Assembly: GCA_037962975.1 (NCBI GenBank)
Contig: CM075675.1
Span: 107,348,718-107,412,717, forward strand
Length of the DNA stretch: 64,000 nucleotides
Source: Clitoria ternatea
Lineage: Eukaryota; Streptophyta; Magnoliopsida; Fabales; Fabaceae
Reading direction: 5' to 3'
The notes under the pieces are model-generated. The model saw only the letters and a list, made by a program, of their open reading frames with translations, searched no databases and had not been told where the DNA came from. Both the position numbers and the translations under genes were made by a program. Positions 10,640-20,629 of this stretch are shown one piece after another. How positions within the stretch are numbered: the stretch's first letter is position 1; each line of letters starts with the position of its first letter.

Positions 10640-12598
10640 GGTTATCTAAAACAGAAAATATGTAGTAAGTATCATTTTCAAAACATATTTAAATTATGGT
10701 CATTTAAATTAAATATGTCTCCCACTATTTTGATTCAAAACAAAAATACCCTCCACGAATCAGAAAATCCCGTTGGAAGATTTTCTAGTGGGCTAAGATC
10801 CATATTTTGCCAAGCGTTAAGTCAGCTTTGGCTGATCACCTAATACTTGGTTATTTAGGTAGGAAACTTTTTCCAATTGTATCTTTATACAACTCTTAGT
10901 CATTGGGTTAAGTAACCATTACTTATTATTCATCTTATGAATATTTAGCCCAATGTTTACGCCTCTAAGTTATATTCAATCCAATTGAAAACTTAGTTAA
11001 GTTAAAGCCCAATAAAACAGTTTGGATACTACCATTATCCCATCGCGTCTTACTAATATAAATAATAGTGCCCTGCTTTGGCAGACCCACTATTTATTGA
11101 CATTAGTGTTGACGAGTGTACTTATTGGAAGGCGTTTATAACTTAATATTATTTTGAGGGATTTTAATTTATTTTAAAATTACCGTCTTTGTTAAACGCT
11201 TTAACGTAATAAAATTATCCCCAAAACATGCAAACGAAATTGTGAGATGGTTATGGTCTTCCTAGAAGAAAAAAATAAAAAAAATGAATAAACCTAGAGG
11301 AACTATATAGCCAAGGCTTCATGAAGTCCTACTTCTTGAACCCACCATCCTCTTGGAGTCACCACTCCTTGGTTCCTTTCAAAGACAAAAGCGCTTAGAG
11401 TCACCACTCTAGTTTTCTTCTAGATCTCTACTTTGTTGCCTCGATCAAGATTACAAGATTTTTAAAGAAACTCGCTTTACATACGAGTGAAGGGTTGAGA
11501 AAAGAAATACAACAGAATGAAGAGAGGCACAGCACGCAGGCTGTATTTAAATAAAATAACTAAGACCATAACCATTCACCATGCAACGTGTTAATTAATT
11601 AATTATAACCCATTTGAAATAATTTTAAAAAAAAAAATAAATTTTAAACGGGCCATTAAACACGTGGGTCGGTAATAAGGCGCTACGCAGAGAATGTACG
11701 GGGGTCCCGCTACCCGGTTAGCGGGCGGGGGTCAAGGGGGGGCCGCCCCTTGCGGGGTGCGGGGCAGCGCCCCGGCCCAAAATTTTAGTACTGTAGTCAG
11801 GTTGGTTCCCAGGAAAGAGAGGTGGGTCCGGTGTGACCGCTTAAGTACCAAATCTTTCCTAGCCAGAACGTCCCACTGACCATTAACAGCTCTAAAATTT
11901 CGGCTAGGGTTTCAACCACTTTGAAACCCTAATTCCTTGTTGCGAACACTTCACAACGCAGCCGTCAAGGCACATGGAGGCAGCGCCGTCTAGGGTTTCA
12001 AAACCTAGAATTCAATTTGCGCTAATGCCAACATGCAATGCCTTTCCATGACGGCCGTCTAGGTTTCAACTCTTGAACCCTAGATTAAGGAACGGCCATG
12101 GTTTAACACTTAAACCTTATCACTTAACGCCCCATAACATGAACCATTCATGTTCGAAGATCAACTCAATTGATTCAAAGTTTGTACGATGACAATCATA
12201 TGAGTAAAACACATATCAAAATTGCATAAACTCATACATCATACAAATTTAAACGGCAACAACATACATACTAAAATTAAGAAACTTTATAACATGCATC
12301 ATATACAATTTATAAAGAATAACTCAAAATTATATGTATCATGCCAAAACAGAGGTCATACCATATACATGATTAATCATTGTAATAATATGCATCATAT
12401 GCGATAACTCAAAATAGCAACATAATCATGCATGTTTATTTTCGAATCCTAGTTTCACAAAACATTTTCGCAAAACAAAATTGCAAAGCTTTAAACAACG
12501 AAACGATTTCGCAAATCATATTTTCCAAAAGCTCTTGCAAACGAAAACATATCATCATAAAATATAAACAAATGCCCAAAACACGGTTTTGCAACCAG
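10640..12598 (-). other. Long copia leader (PBS to gag), ~1.96 kb
   Basis: No convincing gene. On the plus strand 11694-11795 is a strikingly GC-rich island in AT-rich DNA with self-complementary pieces (for example CAAGGGG...CCCCTTG and CGGGGCAGCGCCCCG). Between 11904 and 12080 there are three hairpin-like repeats of the AGGGTTTCAA / TTGAAACCCT type. The part nearest the PBS (12200-12598) is A-rich on the plus strand. A structured leader could serve packaging or translation, but that is inference. Confidence 0.6.
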
Positions 12599-12610
12599 GC
12601 TCTGATACCA
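12599..12610 (-). promoter_or_regulatory. Primer-binding site of the copia element (initiator tRNA-Met)
   Basis: On the minus strand TGGTATCAGAGC starts one base after the 5' LTR end. It is the standard match to the 3' end of plant initiator tRNA-Met. Confidence 0.93.
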
Positions 12611-12611
12611 C

Positions 12612-13896
12612 TGTTAGGAAATCCCTAAGCATGAGCAGCGGAAAAATTAAAGGGATTCCATAGGATTTGCAAGGTTCCGTGTTTCAAAGCAAAAAAAACC
12701 AATTTCGAAATTATTTAGGTTACCTCTTGAAGAACTCCGAAGCAGTCGTAGCCTCGTCCTTTAGGAGTCCACACGAGCACTCCCACCAGAATCGCAACAC
12801 TTGCCAACTGCTAGGTTGACGGCGTGTAGCTCTTGCAACTTTTTGCGAATTTTGTGTCTCACTTGAGTGAACGGCCTATGAGCATCTTATGCTCTATTTA
12901 TAGGCTTAGGTTTGACCTAATTTGTTCTCTCTAAAAGTGGGCTCCTTACTCATTCCAAATGAGTTAGGCCCAATAGCTTTATTTTAGTCCAACTAAAATA
13001 AGACAACATTTTCTGATGGGCTTACTCTATGTGTGTGACCCTATAGGTAAAATACCCGGTCATATTAATAATAAACTATTTTATTATTAATATAAAATAA
13101 GAGCGGCATCTAGCAATGCATCATTATGTCCGAATATTATTAACATAACCTATAAGTGATAATTATTTAATACGTTTATTCCTTTTGTCACGATATCCTA
13201 ATTGGGCCCAAGGCATGGTCGCGTCATCCTTGTACGGCCCAATTTATTTTACTTGATACCGGAGTAGACTGGATCCGAATAAATATCTAATATTTATTCT
13301 TTCTAGCATGGCCATGCGTTTTCTTAGTCTTACTCCATCAAGTGGCCTATGGATATCACTCCTGTCACATAGGAGAGACAAATCCCATCTACATCACTCA
13401 CATCCCTCTGCATAATTTGTTCATTGCCTAATCACAACCTTTATAGTCCTCTTGTTACAGAAGACGTTTAATTGTATTAAAACAATAAACTCCTCATGTA
13501 GGAATCGTAGTGACTTCAGGTCGAAGGACTACATATACCATTATCACATTGAGAATCGTTTATGACAATCATGTAACGATCCATGCAACGTTCTCATGGT
13601 GGGTCTGTCCAGTACATCATTACTCTTAATGTGTACCCGTGTGAAGACTCGATATCATCTATATCTATGATCTGTGAGATCAGGTCATCAGTACACTCAC
13701 ACACTAGTCTCAGTGTATTTACATGTCCCCATGTAAATACTTAACTAGGGACATTTTAGGAATAATTTTTATATGACCTATTACTCCAAGGATAAATATG
13801 TTTAAAACAACTTTAAACTGAAATATTTATTCAATTGATAAGTAGAAAAATGATACAAATGAAAAAGCATAAAGGCTCATAGTGCATACACCAACA
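12612..13896 (-). repeat. 5' LTR of the copia element
   Basis: 1285 bp, same ends and length as the LTR at 5363-6647. The minus-strand TATA-like CTATAAATAG at about 12893-12904 is the likely promoter. Confidence 0.96.
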
Positions 13897-14568
13897 GATG
13901 GCTCCTCGAGGCTCATATGAAATTTCAAATTCAGATAGCTCAATAGACCATTTTATCATCCTTCCAGCGAGGTCCGGTTTGCTGAGCACTGAACGGAGTG
14001 GCAAATCCGTTCTCACCAATACTGGGTGCGCATGGAAATAAGGCCTCAGCCGTCGTGACGCCCACACAACTGCCAGGGCGGCTTTCTCAATCTTCTGATA
14101 CCTTCCTTCCGCCCCCTGAAACGTTTTACTAGTAAAGTACACCGGTCTTTGCCCTTCAGGGGTTTCTTTCACCAAGGCCACGCCTAGAGCTTCATCGGAT
14201 ATTGCCAAGTATAAGATTAACGTTTCGCCTGGATCAGGCTTAACAAGAATTGGTGGGCTCGAGAGAACGGCTTTGAGCTGCTGGAAGGCTTGCTCTTGTT
14301 CCTCTCCCCATTCAAAACTCTTGTGTTTCTTCAACGCCTTATACAAGGGGAGGGACCTGTGCGCCATCTTAGGCATGAAACGAGCTAAAGCGGCCACTTT
14401 CCCATTCAATGACTGGACCTCCCTCAAACATTTAGGACTCTGCATGTCCAGGATTGCTTGACATTTCCCGGGGTTAGCTTCAATGCCTCGTTGAGTCAAC
14501 ATGAATCCCAAGAATTTTCCTGCTGGAACGGCGAAAGTGCACTTTAAAGGATTTAACCTCATGTTGTA
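13897..14568 (-). pseudogene. Tat pol middle part (RT end and RNase H), copy 1
   Basis: In-frame continuation of the Tat pol after a TAG at 14569-14571. It carries the RT C-terminus (MRLNPLKCTF, KFLGFMLTQRGIE) and the ordinary gypsy RNase H (LILYLAISDEALGVALVKE to PVLVRTDLPLRSVLSKPD). It runs into the copia insertion at 13896. In copy 2 the same codon is CAG, so one C-to-T change made the stop. The first GATGG of the duplication is 13897-13901. Confidence 0.9.
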
Positions 14569-17565
14569 CTACCGAAGCCTAGTGAAAACTTGGCGTAGAT
14601 CTTCAATATGGTCTCCTCCAGCGGGCGTTTTGGCTATGATATCATCGATATAAACTTCGACCAGCTTTGTATGCATCCCTTCAAAGACTTTGTTAATCAT
14701 GCGCTGATAGGTAGCGCCGGCGTTCTTTAGTCCAAAAGGCATGACGGTGTAACAGAAAACACCGCGGTCGTTGATAAAGGCAGTCTTCTCCTGGTCTCCC
14801 TCCCACATCGGAATCTGGTTGTACCCCGAATAAGCATCCATGAAACTGAGATATTGGTAACCAGATGAATCATCCACCATGCGATCGATGTTGGGCAGGG
14901 GATATGGATCTTTAGGGCAGCAACGGTTAAGATCCACATAATCAGTACACATCCTCCATTTGCCGTTAGCCTTCTGTACCATGACCACATTAGAAAGCCA
15001 AGATGAATAGCGTATCTCCCTTATAAAACCTGCCTTCAACAACTCCTCTGTTTGCTCACAAGCCGCCCTCTGCTTCTCCGGTCCCAACCTCCTCTTCTTC
15101 TGAGCCACCGGTCTGGTTTCAGGATACACTGCAAGTTTGTGACAACAGAAATCAGGATCCATCCCCTGCATGTCTGCTGCTGTCCATGCGAAAAGGTCTT
15201 TGAATTCCTGCAGAAGGGTTAATAAGCGTTGCTCCATAGCAGACTCCAGCTTATCATTGATGTGCGTGACCTTCTCTGGGGAATCTCCCAATACGACATC
15301 CCTGGAGCCACCATCCGGTGTAGGCTTAGATGGATTGAGTGGATCAATCTTCAATTCCGCTCTGGGGTCTAGGTCAATAAGACTGACAGATCCTGCCGCT
15401 GTTCCTCCGTCGTTCAACTTCCTCTTCTTGTTAAATGCATCCAACTTAACCATGTTGAGGCTCAGATTATAACAATATCGAGCCATCTCCTGATCTCCGC
15501 GGAGTGAGGACACAGCGTTGTCCTTGTCGATAAATTTGATCAAGAGATGAGGGGTGGATACAATTGCTTCCATAGCGTTCAATGTTGGACGGCCTATGAT
15601 ACCGTTGTACGGGGATTCCACATCAATCACCAGAATTCTTGACTTGACCGTTCTTGCACCGGGCTCCCCTTCAAAAGAAATCAAAGTGTCGAGGTATCCC
15701 TTAGTGGGTTGCTTAGCTCCGTTAAACGCTGTGAGTTCTTGTGTGTATGGTTGTAAATCTGCATCACTGAAACCCATTCGTTTGAAACAATTATAAAAGA
15801 TAACATCACAAGAACTTCCCTGATCGACGAGGATCCTCTTGACGTCCTTATTGGCTATGACGGCCACAATCACTACTGCATCATCCCCTCCTGGAATTGT
15901 TGGGCCGAAATCATCATCTGTAAACGACACCGTCGGGGCTGTCACTCCGTCCCTGAAAGGGCGGTTATTCCTTGGTTTACCCTGGACTGACAGAATCATC
16001 CTATGGTGGTTCTTTCGTGCTGTGATTGATGTTCCTCCTCCCGCAAATCCTCCAGCTATCATCTCAATCACCTCTCGTCTGCCCTGTCTTTGCTGCTGGG
16101 GCATATTACTTTGTTGGGCACCTTCAGCAATCACTACCCCTTTCTGCTTCTCAGCCGCAGTGAACTTCCTTACTGGGTTGCGTGTATTATCATCTTCATC
16201 ATCAGGATCTCTATTCCTTTTCTCCATCCTGTGAGGCTCATCCATAGATTTCTCCTTAAACAAATACTGCTTCAACTTTCCTTCCCGAATGAGAGTTTCC
16301 ACCGTATTCTTTAACGCCTTACACTTATCAGTGTTGTGCCCTGTCTGCTCATGGAAAGTGCAGTATTTACGTGGGTTACCACCCCTCTTGGCTGGGGCTG
16401 GCTTCCTTATACCAAAGACGTTCAGAGTTGGCCAACCAACCTCCCTCATGATTTGTGAGTGCCTGGTGTTCAAAGGAGCATAGTGATCGAACGATGATAC
16501 GCGCCTATCTCGTGGATGCTGACGAGTATTCACAAAGTCTTCTCTAAAGGCATGCTTCTCGGGCCTCGCTCTCTCCTTTTCTCTCCGTGGCTGCTGAGCG
16601 GGTGCAGAAGGCTTTACTCTTGCTGCAGTTGCCTCTAGATGCATCTCTATGCCCACATATTTGGAAGCTTTCCTTCGAAACTCCTCGAAGGTTGTAGGTG
16701 GGCTCTTTGCCAAAGATAGGGCAAAGGCTGAACCTGGCTGAAGAGCTTCCACTACAATATGGAGTTGTATGGCCTCCGTGAGGTTAGGGACCAACGCAGC
16801 CTCCTTGTAAAACCTTTTCAGGAACTCCTTAAGAGTCTCAGTTTCTCCCTGTCTTATCTGGGCCAGGGTGTGAGAAGTTCTTGGGATATCCCTGGAGATG
16901 ACGAAATGGCTTTCGAATGCGGCAGCCATTTCCTCCCAAGAGTCTATAGATCCTGAAGGCAAACTTTTAAACCAGCTGAGAGCTTCCTCCGTCAACGTCC
17001 TTGGGAACATTCTGCACATGACATCTTCGTCTGCTCCCAGATACATAGCTTCATAAACATAAGCATCCAAATGCTTAGTGGGGTCGGTCTCTCCATTATA
17101 CTTCCCAATCGACAATGGCTGAGTTGTTTGCAAATGTTTTGGAATGACAATACTCATCAACCTCCTTGAGAAAGGGACATTGAGCTTGTATGTCCCTGAA
17201 GTTACCACCGCCTGCTCCCTTCTCCTGATACTGACTCTATCACCAGAGTCCTGCGTTTGCTCCCTCTCTTCATACGTGGGGATCTTCGAATACTGGAGGG
17301 TGGTGGATCTATCCCTCGCTGATGCATGGTGAGCATCCTCTGCATGGGATACTACTCTGTCCCCAGCTCCTCCTCTCTCTCGCCTCAGCTCCATCAGCTC
17401 CTCCTTCAGTTGCCTGATAACCTCATCGCGAGGGTCAGGCGTCTGCACTTGCACCATCCTCCGGGTTTGAGTTGCAGGAGATTCGAAGACGAGTCTCCTC
17501 CCAGCCTGTTGATGGGTCACATCCTCCACGTGACCTTCCACGAAATCTCTCCCGTCACCTTCCAT
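14569..17565 (-). pseudogene. Tat gag-protease-RT, copy 1 (998 aa to a TAG)
   Basis: Starts at the ATG about 45 bases after the PBS. Approximate residues: basic and charged N-terminus with an R-rich stretch; gag core 150-300 (EALSWFKSLPSGSIDSWEEM); a variant zinc knuckle with CTFHEQTGHNTDKC near 400; protease near 575 with ILVDQGSS, where Gln replaces the usual Thr of DTGSS; RT from about 830 with MCTDYVDLNRCCPKDPYPLP, SFMDAYSGYNQIPM and the catalytic VYIDDIIAK near 970. The frame ends at TAG 14569-14571, just after the YIDD region; copy 2 has CAG there. The same DQGSS occurs in copy 2, so it is a family feature and not damage. Confidence 0.93.
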
Positions 17566-17608
17566 TGTGCCAACCTAACTTCTGCGAAAATGGGAATAAC
17601 TCTATCGA

Positions 17609-17626
17609 GTCCCACTGGGCGTGCCA
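17609..17626 (-). promoter_or_regulatory. Tat primer-binding site, copy 1
   Basis: Minus-strand TGGCACGCCCAGTGGGAC begins one base after the LTR end. Copy 2 has the same site with one change (GCATG). The TGG start fits a tRNA CCA end; I could not match it to a named tRNA. Confidence 0.75.
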
Positions 17627-17627
17627 A

Positions 17628-18434
17628 TGAACTGGTCTGGACCGGGGTCTAGGATCCGGTATGGGACCAGCCACAAGGATGCAGGTGTTTTTAGGGTTTG
17701 CACACCGGAACTGTGTATATCCGATGTATTAATCCGGTCTCTCAGTGGGAGAGGCCGGTCTTGTTGTCCTGGAGATCCTTCACACCAACGATTCGCGTTG
17801 TAGGAGGGCGAAAGGTGGTGCCACCTGCGAAGATTCTCCGACGCTCAAGTTAGAAGGGTGTATGAACTGAATGAATACTCAAGCGTGATAACAGTAAAAT
17901 GTGAGATAGAATAACGATACCATGCATGTGTGTTGATATGGCCTCTTATAGTTGAACGTAAGAGAAAAAATGAGACGTTGGATGCAGGTGGGTCCCTTAT
18001 CTCTGATTGCGTGTATATCGTGTCAATCAAAATGGCTCGACTTTCAGAATGTGTCAGGAGGGTAGGTCAATTATCAGAGTACAATCCTCCAGAGAGAGGA
18101 GAGGATAATCACCTTTTCCGCATAATCTGCTGACACGCCCACTTACTTTCTGAAGCCATTGATGTGACGTATTTTGCTACAAATAGTGTCTTCGTTGATA
18201 AGTTATCAAAAGGCTCTTCTCTTGCTATGAGGGAAAAGCTAACAGTTATATAAATATCCTGTATCAATGAACATAGAACCGTTACAGCGAAAATGAATGA
18301 TGCTGTCATGGAGTGAGGGCGGATGACCAGACAACGGATATCCGGTGTGGTAACGTTGAACCTGGACACCGGTTTTCCTTATATGAGGTCAGTCTGACGT
18401 CACAAGTATGGGGGCCGGTATCTAGACCGGATCA
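17628..18434 (-). repeat. Tat 5' LTR, copy 1 (807 bp)
   Basis: Minus-strand start TGATCCGGTCTAGATACC, end GACCAGTTCA. It aligns along its length with 49943-50745 in copy 2 (803 bp). A CTATAAGAG box on the minus strand (17942-17951) matches CTATAAGTAG in copy 2 and is the probable promoter. Confidence 0.92.
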
Positions 18435-18538
18435 AATACACTTCCTCATACCCAAGATTTTACATTTGGTGTGTAAAGTTTGTAGAACTAGACATTTATG
18501 GGTGGTCAAACATTCAAACTAGTTAAGCTTTGATACCA
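18435..18538 (-). other. Fragment of copia leader with PBS
   Basis: Minus-strand TGGTATCAAAGC at 18527-18538 is an initiator-Met PBS with one change. About 90 bp of following sequence ends where Tat copy 1 inserted. Confidence 0.6.
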
Positions 18539-18539
18539 T

Positions 18540-18821
18540 AATATGAAAAACACCACAGGGAATAAGAAGAAAACTTAGAATTGAGAAGAGATAATTTGAT
18601 CTTAATTCATTGAATTAAAAAAGGAAATATAAGTGACAACATATATAGGTGGTGTTAGCTTAAGGCTAAACACGCGAAAGAAAAATAACAAAAACACAAA
18701 AAGTAAAATGAGGCTACAACTGACAAAGTAAAATAAGGCTACATAGGCTTCTTACAAAGCTAAGGTGGTGGAGAATCAACAATGTGGGACTCGGCATCTG
18801 ATTTAGAGGAAAGTTGTAATA
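18540..18821 (-). repeat. LTR of an old copia element
   Basis: About 280 bp between a PPT-like GGGAGAGGGGTA (minus strand, about 18820-18832) and a PBS (18527-18538). The expected TG start appears decayed to TA. The LTR has internal sequence on both sides: RNase H on its right and a PBS on its left. Confidence 0.6.
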
Positions 18822-19510
18822 CCCCTCTCCCGCGTAAGTTGAAGGGATAGAGATATTGGGCACACAAAGCTTGGACATGAATGATGTAAAAACCTTGGGT
18901 TGAAGATCCTTAATGAAAATTTTACAATTAGTTGATCCTCAGAAGAAATTAAGGGAATAAGATGCATAAGCTTGGATTAAAGTTTTTCACAAACTATGTG
19001 GCAATCAAGCTCTGAATGCTTAGTATGTGCATAAAATTATAAATTCTGAGAAATGTGTAACACACTCAAGTTATCACATAATAAGATGTGTGGTACTTGG
19101 ACAAAGGAATATAAAGATCTTTGACAAGAGAAAGTAAAGCCATTAGAGCTCACAAGTTGCAGCTACAAATTCTCAATACTCAACCTCAACGAAAATAACA
19201 GGCCACAATGGTTTGCTTCTTAGAACTCCAACTAACCAAGCTTCACCAATAAAAAAGAAATAACCAAAAACAGATATGTGGGTATCCAAACAACCACCCA
19301 AATTTGCATTAGAGAAGCCCCTGACTTGAGTGTGAGACTTGCAAGGGAAAAAAAGACCAAGGACAAGGTCTTTTATAGATATCAATTGACTTCTACTAGC
19401 TACTTTGTAGTGAGCTTGAGTTGGGGAATTCATGAACTAACTCACTTGTTGAGTAGAAAAAGTGATATCCTAGAGTATAGCAGGCCAATTTGTCAAATGA
19501 ACTACGCTTA
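18822..19510 (-). pseudogene. Copia RNase H relic
   Basis: On the minus strand, broken frames still show the copia RT/RNase H end. Recognisable pieces are MNSPTQAHY, GFSNANLGGCLDT, GYFFFIGE, VEVEYEFVAATCEL and HTKHSELDCHIV, with several stops and frameshifts. It is followed on the minus strand by the PPT and LTR at 18540-18832. The relic ends near 19510, where unrelated AT-rich sequence starts. Confidence 0.85.
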
Positions 19511-20420
19511 GGCTCTTTTGAAAGTGTGTTTAGTTAAACATACCAGACTCCAAGCCATTCAAAAAAGTCTTTTAAACTTATCAGACTTGTTTATTTAAAT
19601 AAATAAATATGCTATAATAATGAAGTATTATTGTAATTATTAATATATATATATATATATATATAATATTTGATATTATATATATTTTTATCTATTAAAA
19701 TACTTAAACTTGCCTTGTAAATATAAAATTGTGTCTATTAATATATTCATATGTATATTCAGAGATTTATTAATAAGTATTATTTAAAACATATTTTTAA
19801 ATAGGCCAGGTCAGACCCTGCAATTAATCCTATGTTAGGTATCAAGTCAAACTTAGACCTTAAATATTAGGAAGAAGGTCGGACCAAGCTCTGACCAATT
19901 TCCAACCCTAGTGTAAACCAATATCCTGTAGAAGGGAGCCTCATCATCAAAAGGACTAGTATCTTAATGAAGGTTGACAGGATCTGAAGGTGTGCTTGTT
20001 GGTTTACAATCAAGCATGACGGTATCAGATATAAGTTCTAATATTTCCTACTTCAGCATTCCTAGGTCCTTAATGCCAAACCCCGTAAAAAAAATTGAGC
20101 AAATTCAGCAAGATAATTCCCAAAAGCTAGCTCTAATACTATATTAGAAAATAACGGGTCTAACTCAACCCAAAAGTTAACTCATGAATCACAAGCCTTA
20201 TAAGGTGTGTGTTGGCCATATTCCTAACCAATTTACAACTTATCTTAACCCTTACCATAGTTATTATGTTATCACATAAGTTAATAATTATTACTTATCT
20301 AATTATTTATGATTATATAAAAATATAAAAAAAATTACGTACTAATAACATATTTCAATTTCACTAAAAAAATGCATTTCAATTAAATTATTATTGAAAC
20401 TCAAATAATACTATCATTCT
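19511..20420. other. AT-rich stretch without genes; possible hAT-type remnant
   Basis: Contains a (TA)n run around 19645-19663. The segment 19800-19915 has GGCCAGGTCAGACC and GGTCGGACC and ends TTTCCAACCCTAG, which resembles one end of short plant hAT-like repeats. I found no matching left terminus, so this is tentative. No coding sequence seen. Confidence 0.35.
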
Positions 20421-20629
20421 TGTTAGGAATATGTGATTAGTTAGTTAGCAATTTGTTATCTTCTTAGACAGTGGTTAATAGTTAGTTAGTAGTTTACTGG
20501 TTTGTTAGTTTTTTTCCTTATAAATACCTTATCCTTCATTTGCAAATCATTTATCAATATTCAATATGAAGTACTTCATAATTGGCACTCCATTTCTCTT
20601 GATTGAGCTCTGTGATGTGTGGCCCTTTC
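20421..20629 (+). repeat. 5' LTR (first part) of the copia-like element
   Basis: Aligns with 33468 onward. Carries TTATAAATACC at about 20518-20528, a likely promoter. Broken at 20629 by the gypsy insertion; the LTR resumes at 31723. Confidence 0.78.
20625..20629. repeat. TSD of the chromodomain gypsy element, left
   Basis: CTTTC, repeated at 31718-31722 directly after the 3' LTR. Confidence 0.93.

Larger units (their letters stand above)
5363..13896 (-). mobile_element. Complete Ty1/copia retrotransposon (8.5 kb) nested in Tat pol
   Basis: Bounded by two 1285-bp LTRs that look identical, with TG...CA ends, a 5-bp GATGG duplication, an initiator-Met PBS, a polypurine tract and one intact gag-pol frame. 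The copia order protease-integrase-RT-RNase H is present. Identical LTRs and an open frame mean a very recent insertion, the youngest in the window. I do not assign a copia lineage. A ~1.96-kb leader separates PBS from gag. Confidence 0.96.
1..18434 (-). mobile_element. Ty3/gypsy Tat-lineage LTR retrotransposon, copy 1 (3' end off window)
   Basis: Reading right to left the order is 5' LTR (17628-18434), PBS, gag-pol from 17565, a copia insertion in pol at 5363-13901, the rest of pol to 3564, a 59-bp tandem array, and an antisense two-exon ORF at the left edge. The second RNase H domain between the usual RNase H and integrase, together with an antisense additional ORF near the 3' end, is what is known of the Tat lineage. 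The 3' LTR lies left of base 1, so element length and TSD cannot be checked. The coding region is dead: a TAG at 14569-14571 breaks pol and the copia element splits it. Copy 2 at the right end of the window is a close relative in the opposite orientation. Confidence 0.9.

Noticed and set aside
11694..11879. 61-aa ORF in the GC-rich copia leader
   Set aside because: Low-complexity, on the strand opposite to the element, no recognisable motif; a by-product of G/C runs.
12599..12610. TGGTATCAGAGC as part of a tRNA gene
   Set aside because: It is a retrotransposon primer-binding site next to an LTR, with no cloverleaf around it.
15554..16483. Several 60-130-aa plus-strand ORFs over Tat gag-pol
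   Set aside because: Antisense shadows of the gag-pol frame, present in both copies only because the coding strand is conserved.
19515..19915. A complete hAT-type MITE
   Set aside because: Only one terminus-like end (TTTCCAACCCTAG) is visible; no matching inverted terminus or TSD was found.
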